From Pseudomonas sp. C2B4 (lineage in GTDB: Bacteria > Pseudomonadota > Gammaproteobacteria > Pseudomonadales > Pseudomonadaceae), in assembly GCF_013359695.1 (NCBI RefSeq), contig NZ_JABFMU010000003.1:93651-157650 (forward strand): a stretch of DNA of 64,000 nt, written 5' to 3'. A model generated the notes under the pieces. That model was not told where the DNA came from. It saw only the letters and a list, made by a program, of their open reading frames with translations, and made no database searches. This document shows positions 34,679-45,763 of the stretch, in pieces; positions within the stretch are counted from its first letter, which is position 1; each line of letters begins with the position of its first letter. Both the position numbers and the translations under genes were made by a program.

Positions 34679-37302
34679 GACTTGGCCTTAGGTTTACGCG
34701 CCCCGCCGCTTTTGGCTGGGGCCGAGCCCGCTTTTGGCGGGCCTTTACGATGTTTGCTCGGTTTGGCTGGCTTGCCGCCGACGGCCTTGTCAGGCGCCGA
34801 CCGTCCGGTCTTTCCCCCAGACGCCGCTTTACCGCCGCTTTTCGCGTCGGCCAGCAAGGCCTTCTTCATTTCACGACTTTTGCGCACTTCGGCGTTTTTT
34901 GCCGCCGCATCGCTCGGGCGATAGGCCTCGACAGCCTTCTCCTTGGCGGGACGACGACCGGTTTTCGCCGGCGCGGGCTCTGCAGCGGTCTTTGCCGCAG
35001 GAGCGGCGGTTTCGCTGCCACGCTTCTTGCGACCTATCGGCGCGGTGAGGGTTTTTTCGGCCATCTCGAAGTCGATCTTGCGCTCGTCGAGATCGACGCG
35101 CATGACCCGCACTTCAACGGTGTCGCCAAGGCGGAAGCTGCGACCGGTACGCTCACCGGCCAGGCGGTGGTGCACAGGATCGAAGTGGTAGTAATCGCCC
35201 GGCAGCGCGGTGACGTGCACCAGACCCTCGACGTAAATATCCGTCAGCTCGACAAACAGACCGAAACCGGTGACCGCCGTGATGACGCCCAGGAACGATT
35301 CGCCCACGCGATCCTTCATGTACTCGCACTTGAGCCAGTTCACGACGTCACGGGTCGCTTCGTCGGCACGACGCTCGCTCATCGAGCATTGCTCGCCCAG
35401 TTGCTCCAGCGCCGCTTCGTCGTACGGATAGATGCGTGCCTTCGGAATGGTCATCGCACCGGCACGGCGAACGTGCGGGGTGTCCTGCTTCGAATGGATG
35501 ACGCTGCGGATCGCCCGATGCGTGAGCAAGTCCGGGTAGCGGCGGATCGGCGAGGTGAAGTGGGTGTAAGCCTCATAATTCAGGCCGAAGTGGCCCTGGT
35601 TATCGGCGCTGTACACCGCCTGACTCAACGAACGCAGCATGACGGTCTGGATCAGATGGAAATCCGGACGATCCTTGATACCGGCCAGCAGTGCCTGATA
35701 GTCCTTCGGCGACGGGCCATCCTTGCCTTTGTGCAGGGACAGACCGAGCTCGCCAAGGAAGGCACGGAGTTTTTCCAGACGCTCAGGTGGCGGGCCATCG
35801 TGAACGCGGTACAGCGCAGGAATTTCGTGCTTTTTCAGGAATTCGGCGGTGGCCACGTTGGCCGCCAGCATGCATTCCTCGATCAGCTTGTGCGCATCGT
35901 TGCGCACGGTCGGCCGGATTTCGGCGATCTTGCGCTCGGAGCCGAAGATGATCCGGGTTTCCTGGGTTTCGAAATCGATCGCGCCACGCACATGACGGGC
36001 TGCCAGCAGCACTTTGTACAACGCGTACAGTTGCTTGAGATGCGGCACTACGTCGGTGTACTCGCCACGCAGCTTGCGCGCTTCGGTGGCTTTCGGCGTT
36101 TCGAGCATGGCGCTGACCTTGTTGTAGGTCAGACGCGCATGGGAGTGGATCACCGCTTCGTAGAAGCAGTAGTCGGTCATTTCGCCGGATTTGGAGATGG
36201 TCATCTCGCAAACCATGGCCAGACGATCGACTTGCGGGTTCAGCGAGCACAGGCCGTTGGACAGCTGCTCTGGCAGCATCGGGATCACGCGCTCAGGGAA
36301 GTACACCGAGTTACCGCGAACCTGGGCTTCGGCATCGAGTGCCGAACCGAGTTTCACGTAGCTGGATACGTCGGCAATCGCCACGTACAACTTCCAGCCA
36401 CCGGAGAACAGGCGCAGCTTGCCGGGCCGGGCTTCGCAGTAAACCGCGTCATCGAAGTCGCGCGCATCCTCGCCGTCGATGGTGACGAACGGCAGATGAC
36501 GCAGATCGATGCGTTTCTCTTTGTCCTTCTCTTCGACTTCCGGCTTGAGCTTGCCGGCTTCCTTGAGCACGGCATCAGGCCAGACGTGAGGAATGTCATA
36601 GGTGCGCAGGGCGACATCGATTTCCATGCCCGGCGCCATGTAGTTACCCACGACTTCAACCACGTCGCCTTGCGGCTGGAAGCGTGGCGTCGGCCAGTGA
36701 GTGATCTTCACTTCGACGAACTGACCAATCTGGGCGTTGGCGTTACGACCTGGCGTCACCAGCACTTCCTGCTGGATCTTCGGGTTGTCGGCAACAACGA
36801 AACCAATACCGCCTTCTTCGAAGTAGCGGCCGACGATGCTTTCGTGAGCACGGGACACCACTTCGACAATCATGCCTTCGCGGCGACCGCGACGATCCAG
36901 GCCGGAGACACGGGCCAGGGCACGGTCACCATCGAACACCAGACGCATTTGCGCCGGGCTCATGAACAGGTCGTCACTGCCGTCGTCCGGCACCAGGAAG
37001 CCGAAACCGTCGCGGTGACCGCTGATGCGGCCCAGGATCAGGTCAAGCTTGTCCACCGGCGCATACGTGCCACGACGGGTATAGATGAGTTGAGCATCGC
37101 GCTCCATGGCGCGCAGGCGGCGACGCAGGGCTTCGATCTGGTCTTCGGTGGTCAGACCAAACTCTTCGACCAATTGCTCGCGGTTAGCAGGCGAACCCCG
37201 GTCAGCAAGATGCTGAAGGATCAGTTCGCGGCTAGGAATGGGGTTTTCATATTTTTCCGCTTCACGAGCGGCCTCGGGATCGAGGGATTGCCAATCGGCC
37301 AT
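34675..37302 (-). CDS. rnr: Ribonuclease R
   Basis: An 875-residue processive 3'-5' exoribonuclease of the RNase II family. A winged-helix domain at about 20-85, two cold-shock domains at about 85-255 and the RNB domain with catalytic acidic cluster DGEDARDFDDAV at 276-287 are seen. An S1 domain (VGESFLGVITAVTGFGLFVEL) follows. The C-terminal roughly 120 residues are very rich in Lys, Ala, Pro and Gly, the basic tail that helps RNase R open structured RNA. It starts a two-gene operon with rlmB. Confidence 0.97.
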   Translation of the reverse strand: MADWQSLDPEAAREAEKYENPIPSRELILQHLADRGSPANREQLVEEFGLTTEDQIEALRRRLRAMERDAQLIYTRRGTYAPVDKLDLILGRISGHRDGFGFLVPDDGSDDLFMSPAQMRLVFDGDRALARVSGLDRRGRREGMIVEVVSRAHESIVGRYFEEGGIGFVVADNPKIQQEVLVTPGRNANAQIGQFVEVKITHWPTPRFQPQGDVVEVVGNYMAPGMEIDVALRTYDIPHVWPDAVLKEAGKLKPEVEEKDKEKRIDLRHLPFVTIDGEDARDFDDAVYCEARPGKLRLFSGGWKLYVAIADVSSYVKLGSALDAEAQVRGNSVYFPERVIPMLPEQLSNGLCSLNPQVDRLAMVCEMTISKSGEMTDYCFYEAVIHSHARLTYNKVSAMLETPKATEARKLRGEYTDVVPHLKQLYALYKVLLAARHVRGAIDFETQETRIIFGSERKIAEIRPTVRNDAHKLIEECMLAANVATAEFLKKHEIPALYRVHDGPPPERLEKLRAFLGELGLSLHKGKDGPSPKDYQALLAGIKDRPDFHLIQTVMLRSLSQAVYSADNQGHFGLNYEAYTHFTSPIRRYPDLLTHRAIRSVIHSKQDTPHVRRAGAMTIPKARIYPYDEAALEQLGEQCSMSERRADEATRDVVNWLKCEYMKDRVGESFLGVITAVTGFGLFVELTDIYVEGLVHVTALPGDYYHFDPVHHRLAGERTGRSFRLGDTVEVRVMRVDLDERKIDFEMAEKTLTAPIGRKKRGSETAAPAAKTAAEPAPAKTGRRPAKEKAVEAYRPSDAAAKNAEVRKSREMKKALLADAKSGGKAASGGKTGRSAPDKAVGGKPAKPSKHRKGPPKAGSAPAKSGGARKPKAKS

Positions 37303-37463
37303 TAGAGAGTTTTCACCTTGTCTATATGCGGGTTAGTTTGGCATAGGCATCATGAAACGGGAAATTTCAGGCTAAGACGACCCATCTAAAGCCCTGTATC
37401 GACACCTCAAAGCTGTTTTGCAGACCGCTGGTGAAATTTTCCAGGTTTTTTTGGTGCCGGGGG

Positions 37464-37492
37464 TTTACAGTTAAAAAGACGCTCCGTATAGT
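37464..37492 (+). promoter_or_regulatory. Sigma-70 promoter of the first tRNA-Leu gene
   Basis: TTTACA (37464-37469), a 17-base spacer, TATAGT (37487-37492), followed by GCGCGCC, a GC-rich discriminator typical of stringently controlled stable-RNA promoters. Confidence 0.85.
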
Positions 37493-37527
37493 GCGCGCCA
37501 TCGACGACGGACAACGTTGCCGATACT

Positions 37528-37614
37528 GCCCAGATGGTGAAATTGGTAGACACGCCAGCTTCAGGTGCTGGTGACCTTACGGTCGTGGAAGTTCGAGTCT
37601 TCTTCTGGGCACCA
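37528..37614 (+). tRNA. tRNA-Leu (anticodon CAG), copy 1
   Basis: An 87-base class II tRNA with encoded CCA. Acceptor GCCCAGA pairs with TCTGGGC. Anticodon stem CCAGC/GCTGG holds loop TTCAGGT, anticodon CAG. The long variable arm is GTGACCTTACGGTCGT and the T arm has GTTCGAGTC. It lies between rnr and the fbpA gene. Confidence 0.97.
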
Positions 37615-37650
37615 ATTTCGAGCTTGAGATTAGTTCAATTTCAAGGCTCA

Positions 37651-37680
37651 CACAAAACCCGCGAAAGCGGGTTTTTTGCA
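37651..37680 (+). terminator. Terminator of tRNA-Leu copy 1
   Basis: AAAACCCGC-GAAA-GCGGGTTTTTT hairpin with a GAAA tetraloop and T run, 40 bases past the tRNA. Confidence 0.92.
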
Positions 37681-37716
37681 TTCTAAGCCTCTGATTTAAT
37701 AAATTTAAATCAGGGG

Positions 37717-37745
37717 TTTACAGATAAAAATACTCTCCGTATAGT
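37717..37745 (+). promoter_or_regulatory. Sigma-70 promoter of the second tRNA-Leu gene
   Basis: TTTACA (37717-37722), 17-base spacer, TATAGT (37740-37745), GC-rich discriminator. It lies exactly 253 bp from the first promoter. Confidence 0.85.
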
Positions 37746-37780
37746 GCGCCACATCAACAGCGGCAACGCTGAAGATGAAT

Positions 37781-37867
37781 GCCCAGATGGTGAAATTGGT
37801 AGACACGCCAGCTTCAGGTGCTGGTGGCCTTACGGCCGTGGAAGTTCGAGTCTTCTTCTGGGCACCA
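37781..37867 (+). tRNA. tRNA-Leu (anticodon CAG), copy 2
   Basis: 87 bases, identical to copy 1 except two positions in the variable arm (37827 G for A, 37836 C for T). These two face each other, so an A-T pair becomes G-C. Anticodon CAG and encoded CCA are kept. Confidence 0.97.
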
Positions 37868-37897
37868 ATTCAAATTCAAGGTTACGACCTTGAATTT

Positions 37898-37926
37898 CAC
37901 AGAAACCCGCGAAAGCGGGTTTTTGC
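37898..37926 (+). terminator. Terminator of tRNA-Leu copy 2
   Basis: GAAACCCGC-GAAA-GCGGGTTTTTG, the same hairpin as in the first unit. Confidence 0.9.
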
Positions 37927-37954
37927 GTTTCCGGGGTTCGAAAAAACGCCCCTC

Positions 37955-38058
37955 CCTGTAGGAGTGAGCCCTGCTCGCGATAAAGGAACAGGCAACGCAC
38001 TTCTCCAGACACCCCTCGTTTTCGTTCACGCCCATCGCGAGCAAGCTCGCTCCTGCAC
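37955..38058. repeat. Degenerate REP doublet upstream of fbpA
   Basis: Arms 37955-37981 (CCTGTAGGAGTGAGCCCTGC...) and 38034-38058 match imperfectly and carry an inserted base and several changes, so this is an older copy. Confidence 0.75.
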
Positions 38059-38089
38059 CATTTGCCAGGCTTGCAGCGCGCATTTGAGA

Positions 38090-38111
38090 AACAATATCGT
38101 TTATCATTGTT
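38090..38111 (+). promoter_or_regulatory. Possible Fur box upstream of fbpA
   Basis: The minus strand of AACAATATCGTTTATCATTGTT aligns with the 19-base Fur consensus GATAATGATAATCATTATC at about 13 positions. It is a near-palindrome 38 bases before the fbpA ATG, a typical place for iron repression. Confidence 0.5.
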
Positions 38112-38148
38112 GCAAGTTTTTGCAATGCGACAGTGAGGAACCCTGCGA

Positions 38149-39159
38149 ATGATGCTTCGAAATACCCTGCGCCGCGGCCTGACCATGACCCTGCTCGGCC
38201 TGGCACTCGCCACTCCCCTCACCCAAGCCGCCGACCCGGTTTCCCTGACGCTCTACAACGGCCAACACAAAGAAGTCGGTGACGCTGTCGCCAAGGCCTT
38301 CGAAGCCAAGACCGGCATTCACGTCAATGTCCGCAAAGGCAGCAGCAACCAGCTGGCCAGCCAGATCGTCGAGGAAGGAGATCGCTCGCCTGCCGATGTG
38401 ATCTACACCGAAGAATCGCCACCCCTGAACAAACTTGGCGAACAAGGTTTGCTCGCCCAGGCTGATGACACCACCCTGGCGGTATTACCCAAGGAATACG
38501 TTGCCGGTAATGGCACCTGGATCGGCGTGACCGCCCGGGTGCGGGTGGTCGCCTTTAACCCGAAACTGATCGACGAAAAAGATCTGCCGAAGTCGGTCAT
38601 GGAGTTCTCCGATCCGAAATGGCAAGGCAAGGTCGGCTTCGTGCCCACCAGTGGCGCCTTCCAGGAACAGGCGGTCGCAATCATCAAGGTGCACGGCATG
38701 GACGCCGCCGAAGAATGGCTCACCGGGCTGCGCGCATTCGGCAAGACCTACAGCAACAATATGGTTGCGCTCAAAGCCGTGGAAAATGGCGAAGTGGCCA
38801 CCGTACTGGTCAACAACTACTACTGGTTCGCCCTGCAACGCGAAAAAGGCCAGCTCGATTCGAAACTGCACTACTTCACTGGTGGCGACGTCGGCGGACT
38901 GATCACCGTGTCCAGTGCCGCCGTGCTGAAATCCAGCAAACATCCAACAGAAGCCCAGCAACTGCTTGCTTACATGGCGAGCGAAGAGGGCCAACGCGTG
39001 ATCACCCAGACCACCGCCGAATACCCGCTGCACAAAGGCATGGAATCGGATCGCGGTCTCAAGCCCTTCAGTGAACTGGAAGCACCGAAGGTCACGCCAG
39101 CCGACCTCGGCAACGCCGAAGAGGCCCTGGACCTGGAACGCGACGTTGGCCTGAACTGA
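38149..39159 (+). CDS. fbpA: Periplasmic ferric-iron-binding protein of an ABC importer (FbpA/HitA type)
   Basis: A 336-residue class I extracellular solute-binding protein. Signal peptide about 1-27 (MTLLGLALATPLTQA), mature start ADPVSLTLYNGQHKEVGDAVAKAFEAKTGIHV, the FbpA family opening. YTEESPPL and the Tyr pair in NNYYWFAL fit the iron ligands of bacterial transferrins. A Fur-like box lies upstream. The stop overlaps the permease start (TGATG). Confidence 0.88.
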   Translation: MMLRNTLRRGLTMTLLGLALATPLTQAADPVSLTLYNGQHKEVGDAVAKAFEAKTGIHVNVRKGSSNQLASQIVEEGDRSPADVIYTEESPPLNKLGEQGLLAQADDTTLAVLPKEYVAGNGTWIGVTARVRVVAFNPKLIDEKDLPKSVMEFSDPKWQGKVGFVPTSGAFQEQAVAIIKVHGMDAAEEWLTGLRAFGKTYSNNMVALKAVENGEVATVLVNNYYWFALQREKGQLDSKLHYFTGGDVGGLITVSSAAVLKSSKHPTEAQQLLAYMASEEGQRVITQTTAEYPLHKGMESDRGLKPFSELEAPKVTPADLGNAEEALDLERDVGLN

Positions 39160-40727
39160 TGAGCACTTCATTGCCCGCCCCAGCCGCCGCGCACGGCGGT
39201 TACGTGCCGCGACGCAAGCGACCGTCAATCTGGCTGGTGCTGCCGGTACTGCTGTTGGTGGTGCTCAGCCTGCTGCCGCTGGCCTATGTCGGGCTCAAGG
39301 CCTGGCAAGCGGGCTGGGCCGAAGCGTTGCACCTACTGTGGCGGCCATATGTGTTCGGCCTGCTGCGCAACACCCTGGCACTGATGGTCGGCGTTACGCT
39401 GGCCTGCGGCGTGATCGGCCTGTCTTTGGCATGGCTACTGGAACGCAGCAACCTGCCAGGACGGCGGTTGTGGGGTGTGATTCTATGTTTGCCATTCGCC
39501 GTACCAGCGTTTGTCAGCAGCTTCACATGGGTTTCGCTCAGCGCACAGTTCGAAGGCCTGGGCGGGGCGATTTTGGTGATGACTCTTTCCAAATACCCGC
39601 TGATTTTCTTGCCGGTGGCGGCGACGCTGCGCAACCTCGACCCCTCCCTGGAAGAGTCCGCGCGCACACTGGGACAGAATCGCTGGGGCGTATTTTTCAA
39701 AGTCACCCTCCCCCTGCTCTGGCCCTCATTACTCGCAGGCTCCCTGCTGATCGCCCTGCACATGCTGGTGGAGTTCGGCGCGCTGTCGATCATTGGCCTG
39801 CAAACCTTCACCACCGCGATCTATCAACAGTTCGAACTGGAGTTCAGCAACGCCAACGCAGCCATGCTTTCGGCGGTGCTGTTGTTGCTGTGCCTGATGC
39901 TGCTGTGGCTGGAACTGCGGGTTCGCGGCAAGGGCCGACACGTGCGCACCGGACAGGGTGCGGCGCGCCAGGCGGAGCAGGTTCGACTGGGGCCCTGGGC
40001 AGTGGCAGGGCAACTGTATTGCCTGTTGCTGGCAATCGTCGGCAGCGGCATTCCGCTGGGCATGCTGGCTTACTGGCTGGCCGTGGGCTCATCGGCCGCT
40101 TTCCCGGTGGCCGCCATTGGCGAGGCACTGCTGTCGTCCCTGGCTTTATCGCTGGGTGGCGCAGCGCTATGCCTGGTACTCGCGGTGCCAGTGGGACTGT
40201 TGGTGGTGCGCTATAAAGGCCGATTGGCAATCTGGGCTGAACGCCTGCCGTATCTGCTGCATGCCTTGCCAGGCCTGGTGATCGCCCTGACCCTGGTGTA
40301 CTTCGCCCTGCACTATTTGCCGGCGCTGTACCAGACATCGGCACTGCTGCTGATCGCTTATGCGCTACTGTTTTTGCCATTGGCCCAGGCGCCGATCCGC
40401 ACAGCGCTGAACAAGGCCGCACCGCAATTGGAAGAGGCTGCACGCACCTTGGGCGCGTCCTCGTTCAGCGCATTTTGCCGGATCACATTACCGATCATTT
40501 TCCCGGCACTGGGCGCAGCCTTTGCCCTGGTGTTTCTGGATGCAATGAAAGAGCTGACGGCGACGCTGCTGTTGAGCCCGACCGGGCTCAACACCTTGGC
40601 GACGGAAGTCTGGGCACATACCGCGAATGTGGAATTTGCGGCAGCGGCGCCTTATGCGGCGTTGTTGATATTGGTGTCGGGGTTGCCGGTCTATCTGCTG
40701 ACGACGCGGATGTATCTGAGCCGCTGA
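39159..40727 (+). CDS. fbpB: Iron ABC transporter permease (FbpB/HitB type)
   Basis: A 522-residue fused permease with about twelve transmembrane helices. It carries two copies of the ATPase-docking EAA loop: EESARTLGQNRWGVFFKVTLP and EEAARTLGASSFSAFCRITLP. The two halves correspond to the two permease domains of FbpB. It is co-translated with fbpA. No ATPase gene follows, so the energising subunit must come from elsewhere; P. aeruginosa hitAB are arranged likewise. Confidence 0.9.
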   Translation: MSTSLPAPAAAHGGYVPRRKRPSIWLVLPVLLLVVLSLLPLAYVGLKAWQAGWAEALHLLWRPYVFGLLRNTLALMVGVTLACGVIGLSLAWLLERSNLPGRRLWGVILCLPFAVPAFVSSFTWVSLSAQFEGLGGAILVMTLSKYPLIFLPVAATLRNLDPSLEESARTLGQNRWGVFFKVTLPLLWPSLLAGSLLIALHMLVEFGALSIIGLQTFTTAIYQQFELEFSNANAAMLSAVLLLLCLMLLWLELRVRGKGRHVRTGQGAARQAEQVRLGPWAVAGQLYCLLLAIVGSGIPLGMLAYWLAVGSSAAFPVAAIGEALLSSLALSLGGAALCLVLAVPVGLLVVRYKGRLAIWAERLPYLLHALPGLVIALTLVYFALHYLPALYQTSALLLIAYALLFLPLAQAPIRTALNKAAPQLEEAARTLGASSFSAFCRITLPIIFPALGAAFALVFLDAMKELTATLLLSPTGLNTLATEVWAHTANVEFAAAAPYAALLILVSGLPVYLLTTRMYLSR

Positions 40728-40731
40728 AAGC

Positions 40732-40820
40732 GCTTTCGCGAGCAAGCCCGCTCCCACATTTGATCGCATTTCCCTCTGAAGGAACGCGGTCGAATGTGGG
40801 AGCGGGCTTGCTCGCGAAGG
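40732..40820. repeat. REP doublet between fbpB and the chemoreceptor
   Basis: Arms 40732-40758 and 40795-40820 form a mixed pair (CGAGCAAGCCCG), a third palindrome subtype, between convergent genes. Confidence 0.88.
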
Positions 40821-40843
40821 CGTCAGCAGAGACAACGCAAGAC

Positions 40844-42778
40844 TTAAGCCCTGAACTGCCCCAGGCTCGCCTTCAACTGCGCCGCCAACCCATCCAGCAC
40901 CTTGCCGCTGGCCGTGGTTTCCACCACCGCCCGGGCCGCTTTCTCGGCCTGCGCATGAATAGTCTCGACCCGGCCACGCACCGCCTGAGCCCCCTGCGCC
41001 TGATGCGCCGCGGCTTGGGTCGCCAGACCAATTGCCGCATGCACCTGCTCCACCGACGCCTGCACCGATTGCTGCAACCGCGCACTGTCACGCAACACCA
41101 GCAAACCTTCGTTGGCCTGGCGCCCCGCCTGCCCGATCGCCGCCACCGCCTCACGCGCACCTTGCTGCAGTGCCACGATGTGCGCCTGAATATCACCCGT
41201 AGAACTCTGGGTCTTGCTGGCCAGCGCCCGCACTTCATCGGCCACCACAGCAAACCCGCGACCGGTCTCACCCGCTCGCGCCGCCTCAATGGCCGCGTTC
41301 AATGCCAGCAGGTTGGTTTGTTCGGCGATTCCGTGGATGACCGTCAATACCACTTCAATCTGCTCACTCTGTTGCGCCAGTCGCTCAATCACCTGCGCAC
41401 CGGTATCGACCTGCCCGGCCAAGGCCTCGATCAGGCTGCCGACTTTCGCCGAGGTTCGAGTGTTTTCATCGGTGGCCTGACGAATATCCACCACCTGTTT
41501 CAACGCTGCCTGCATAGCCTGACTTTCGGACTGAGCCTCATCCGCCATTTGCGACAACGCACGCAGACTCTCGGCCACTTCATCGCGCTGCATGCCCGCA
41601 GCCGCGTCGGCCCCGGCATTGCGCAAGGTCATGGCACCGATTTCCACACCCGTGCGCTGGGCCACGTCACCCGCCTCACGCACAATCGGCTGCAACTTAT
41701 CCACAAAGCGATTGACCGCCGAGGCCATATCGCCGATTTCGTCCTGGCTATTGATCTGCACACGCTTGGTCAGATCGCCTTCGCCAGCCGCCAGGTCATC
41801 CATGGCGCCAATCAGCATTTTCAAGCGATTGACCACCCGACGTCCCAGCACCACGGCGAGCAACAGCAACACGCCGGCGCCCACCACCGCCAAGCCCATA
41901 CCGATGCGCCAGCGCAATGTAGCCGCTGCTTCCTGCACCGTGCTGGTGGTGTTGGCTTTCATTTCAGCCGCCGTGGATTGCGCCGATTGCAGCCGCGCAC
42001 GCATGGCTGTCGCGCTATCCGCCGCCGCACCCTTGAGGCTGTCACCTACCAACTGATCACTGCTGGCGATCAAGGCCGAGAAGCGCTTGTCGAGGGCCGC
42101 CAGGTCAGTTTCCACCGAGGCGGTGGAGACCCCCATCAACACCTTGCCGATTTCCACGCCGTTTGGATTGATTGAGGCTTCCAGGTAGTAGACCGAAGGA
42201 TCGTTCTTCGCCGCGTCCAGCACCTTGTCCAGCGCCCGCTCGCCCTGCCCCTTCTCCAGCAAGGCTTTGTTGATCGGGTTTTCCCGATTCAAATAGCGCG
42301 TCAGGTGTTGGCCCGTCGCATCGTCGTAGACCACGAAGAGAACATTGGGATTGCGCTGCGCCCGGCGGGCAAATTCAGAGAGGGTCGGGACGTCGCTGTC
42401 CCACATGGCGCGGGGCGCGACCGAAGCCAGAAGCTGCGCCATATCGTTGGCGGAGTCCTTCAAGTCCTTTTCCAGAGTCGCGCGCAATTGCGCCTGCTCC
42501 TCCTCCAGTCGCGAGGACAAACCGGCCGTGAGGCGTTGGCGCGTGCTGGTGGAGAGACTGTCGAGGCTCGACGTGACTTCACGCCCCGCCTGCTCGAGTT
42601 CGCCGGAAAGTTTTTGACTGTCAGCACCCAGGCGCACACCCAGATCGGCTTCCAGCGCGGTCACCGTGCTCCGGGTCAGAGCAACAGCCACCAGCACTTG
42701 CACCAAAAGGGCGATACCGAGAGTAACGAACACAGGCCGCAAAAGACGGCTTTGTAACAGTGAGAGAACGGCCGACAC
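40844..42778 (-). CDS. Methyl-accepting chemotaxis protein
   Basis: A 644-residue chemoreceptor. TM1 is at about 15-35 and a periplasmic ligand domain at about 36-310 has a Cache-like segment ([23 protein letters not shown]). TM2 is at about 315-340 and HAMP at about 340-395. The cytoplasmic signalling hairpin carries the tip [35 protein letters not shown]. The start is taken as GTG at 42778 behind GCAGAGGG; a TTG further up would be the only longer choice. The ligand is unknown. It has no C-terminal CheR-docking pentapeptide (ends KASLGQFRA). Confidence 0.9.
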   Translation of the reverse strand: MSAVLSLLQSRLLRPVFVTLGIALLVQVLVAVALTRSTVTALEADLGVRLGADSQKLSGELEQAGREVTSSLDSLSTSTRQRLTAGLSSRLEEEQAQLRATLEKDLKDSANDMAQLLASVAPRAMWDSDVPTLSEFARRAQRNPNVLFVVYDDATGQHLTRYLNRENPINKALLEKGQGERALDKVLDAAKNDPSVYYLEASINPNGVEIGKVLMGVSTASVETDLAALDKRFSALIASSDQLVGDSLKGAAADSATAMRARLQSAQSTAAEMKANTTSTVQEAAATLRWRIGMGLAVVGAGVLLLLAVVLGRRVVNRLKMLIGAMDDLAAGEGDLTKRVQINSQDEIGDMASAVNRFVDKLQPIVREAGDVAQRTGVEIGAMTLRNAGADAAAGMQRDEVAESLRALSQMADEAQSESQAMQAALKQVVDIRQATDENTRTSAKVGSLIEALAGQVDTGAQVIERLAQQSEQIEVVLTVIHGIAEQTNLLALNAAIEAARAGETGRGFAVVADEVRALASKTQSSTGDIQAHIVALQQGAREAVAAIGQAGRQANEGLLVLRDSARLQQSVQASVEQVHAAIGLATQAAAHQAQGAQAVRGRVETIHAQAEKAARAVVETTASGKVLDGLAAQLKASLGQFRA

Positions 42779-42868
42779 TGGAAATCCCTCTGCATGAGCG
42801 CCATTAAATTGATGGCTCGCCAGAAGCAATTCTTACAGCAAAGGTCATGCCGTCCTACAGACATAAAC

Positions 42869-42900
42869 GACAAAGGCCCCGATTAAGGGGCCTTTGTGTT
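42869..42900 (-). terminator. Rho-independent terminator of purA
   Basis: AAAGGCCCC / GGGGCCTTT stem with a GATTAA-type loop. On the minus strand it is followed by a T-rich stretch, 17 bases past the purA stop. Confidence 0.88.
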
Positions 42901-42916
42901 TTACATCAACGACTTA

Positions 42917-44263
<1,347 letters not shown>

Positions 44264-45451
44264 TCAAGAAGCCAGTGGCGATACTTGCCAAAGCCCGTTC
44301 TGCTGAATCAATTGCCGGTCGCAGTCCGCTTCACGGGCGGCGGCCAAAGGTTGTCCAGGCAAGGCCTGAACGACACGCTGACCCTCACTGCGCAACTGGC
44401 AAACCTGCTGCCAGAGTGCCGCATCCGTACTGTCAGGCATCCAGATACCGCCAGACGGTAGCTCGATCTCAGCACGCCCCAGGGTCACCAGGGTTTTCAA
44501 ATCGGTAGAGAAACCGGTTGCCGGACGGGCGCGACCGAAGTCGGCACCGATGTCGTCGTAACGACCGCCCTGGGCAATGGACTGGCCTACACCCGGCACG
44601 AATGCGGCGAACACTACGCCAGTGTGGTAGTGGTAACCACGCAATTCACCGAGGTCGAAATACAGCGGCAGCTCCGGGAAACGCACGGACAAGCGCTCGG
44701 CAATCGCCAGCAGGTCGTCCAGCGCCGCCAGAACCGGGGCCGGAGCCTTGGCCAGACGCTCACGGGCAGCCACCAGTACTTCGCGACCGCCACACAGATC
44801 GACCAACGCCCGCAACATGGCCGATAAATCGGCCGGCAAGCCTTCGGTCAAGGTAATGACCTCATCGATGGCTTTACGTTGCAATGCATCGAACAGCTGT
44901 TGCTCAACTTCACCGGACAAACCGGCGGCGCGAGCAAGACCGCGATAGATACCCACATGCCCCAGGTCCATGTGCACGTCCGGCACATCGGCCAGCTGCA
45001 GCATGGCCAGCATCAGGCTGATGACTTCGACGTCGCTGCTCGGGCTGGCATCGCCATACAACTCGGCACCCAACTGGATCGGGCTGCGCGAGGACGACAA
45101 GGCGCGCGGCTGGGCATGCAATACGCTGCCGGCATAGCACAGACGGTTCGGACCTTCGCGACGCAGGGTATGCGCATCGATGCGGGCCACTTGCGGCGTG
45201 ATGTCGGCCCGGAACCCCATCTGCCGACCCGATTGCGGGTCGATGACCTTGAAGGTACGCAGATCCAGGTCCTGGCCCGCGCCGGTCAGCAGGGATTCCA
45301 GGTACTCGATATGGGGAGTCACGACAAACTCGTAACCCCAGCTCTGGAACAGATCCAACACCTGACGACGCGCGACTTCTATGCGCGCCGCTTCCGGTGG
45401 CAGTACTTCTTCGATGCCATCTGGCAGCAGCCAGCGGTCTACCGTTGCCAT
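44264..45451 (-). CDS. hisZ: ATP phosphoribosyltransferase regulatory subunit
   Basis: A 395-residue paralogue of histidyl-tRNA synthetase. It lacks tRNA charging and activates the short form of HisG, the first enzyme of histidine synthesis. Class II synthetase-like motif 2 [16 protein letters not shown] is at about 79-94. Family start [20 protein letters not shown]. hisG is not in the window, as is usual. hisZ-purA neighbours are conserved in Pseudomonas. Confidence 0.95.
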   Translation of the reverse strand: MATVDRWLLPDGIEEVLPPEAARIEVARRQVLDLFQSWGYEFVVTPHIEYLESLLTGAGQDLDLRTFKVIDPQSGRQMGFRADITPQVARIDAHTLRREGPNRLCYAGSVLHAQPRALSSSRSPIQLGAELYGDASPSSDVEVISLMLAMLQLADVPDVHMDLGHVGIYRGLARAAGLSGEVEQQLFDALQRKAIDEVITLTEGLPADLSAMLRALVDLCGGREVLVAARERLAKAPAPVLAALDDLLAIAERLSVRFPELPLYFDLGELRGYHYHTGVVFAAFVPGVGQSIAQGGRYDDIGADFGRARPATGFSTDLKTLVTLGRAEIELPSGGIWMPDSTDAALWQQVCQLRSEGQRVVQALPGQPLAAAREADCDRQLIQQNGLWQVSPLAS

Positions 45452-45763
45452 TACGCCATTCCCCTATGATCCGGGCGGCAAGCCTTTGGGCGAGCCTTGA
45501 GTGAAGCAGAAAATGATCGGCCCAGCACAAACCACGCGCATGAGCGACGAAGCGAACAGCCTGCAATAGGCTTCGCCAAGCACTTTCCTCGTAAAACCTG
45601 TCGAGCCATTGAGCTCAGACACCTGCACAAAAACAGCAATCAAACGTGCAGACGCAAAAAAGCCGGGAATTTCCCGGCTGCCGCATCATACACACGTTTT
45701 CCCAAAGGATCACCCCGCCAGCGATTTTAGCCGCCCGGCGGGATGATTCAGGTCAACGCTGCA
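45452..45763. other. Gene-free region between hisZ and hflC
   Basis: 312 bases. It holds the hflC terminator (45653-45684) and presumably the hisZ promoter; no promoter could be fixed by eye and I see no small gene. Confidence 0.55.
45653..45684 (-). terminator. Rho-independent terminator of the hfq-hflXKC operon
   Basis: AGCCGGGAAATTCCCGGCT hairpin followed on the minus strand by six T. It lies about 80 bases past hflC. Confidence 0.9.

Noticed and set aside
34750..37305. Open frame of about 851 codons opposite rnr
   Set aside because: Same shadow effect; the translated sequence is His/Gln/Val-rich and unlike any protein I know.
37528..37867. tRNA-Leu pair as an attachment site of an integrated island
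   Set aside because: No integrase and no further copy of the tRNA 3' end downstream; the second copy is a full tRNA with its own promoter.
42809..42835. Possible FliA promoter before the chemoreceptor gene
   Set aside because: Only about 10 of 16 consensus positions match and the -10 lacks the GATAA core, so chance is likely.
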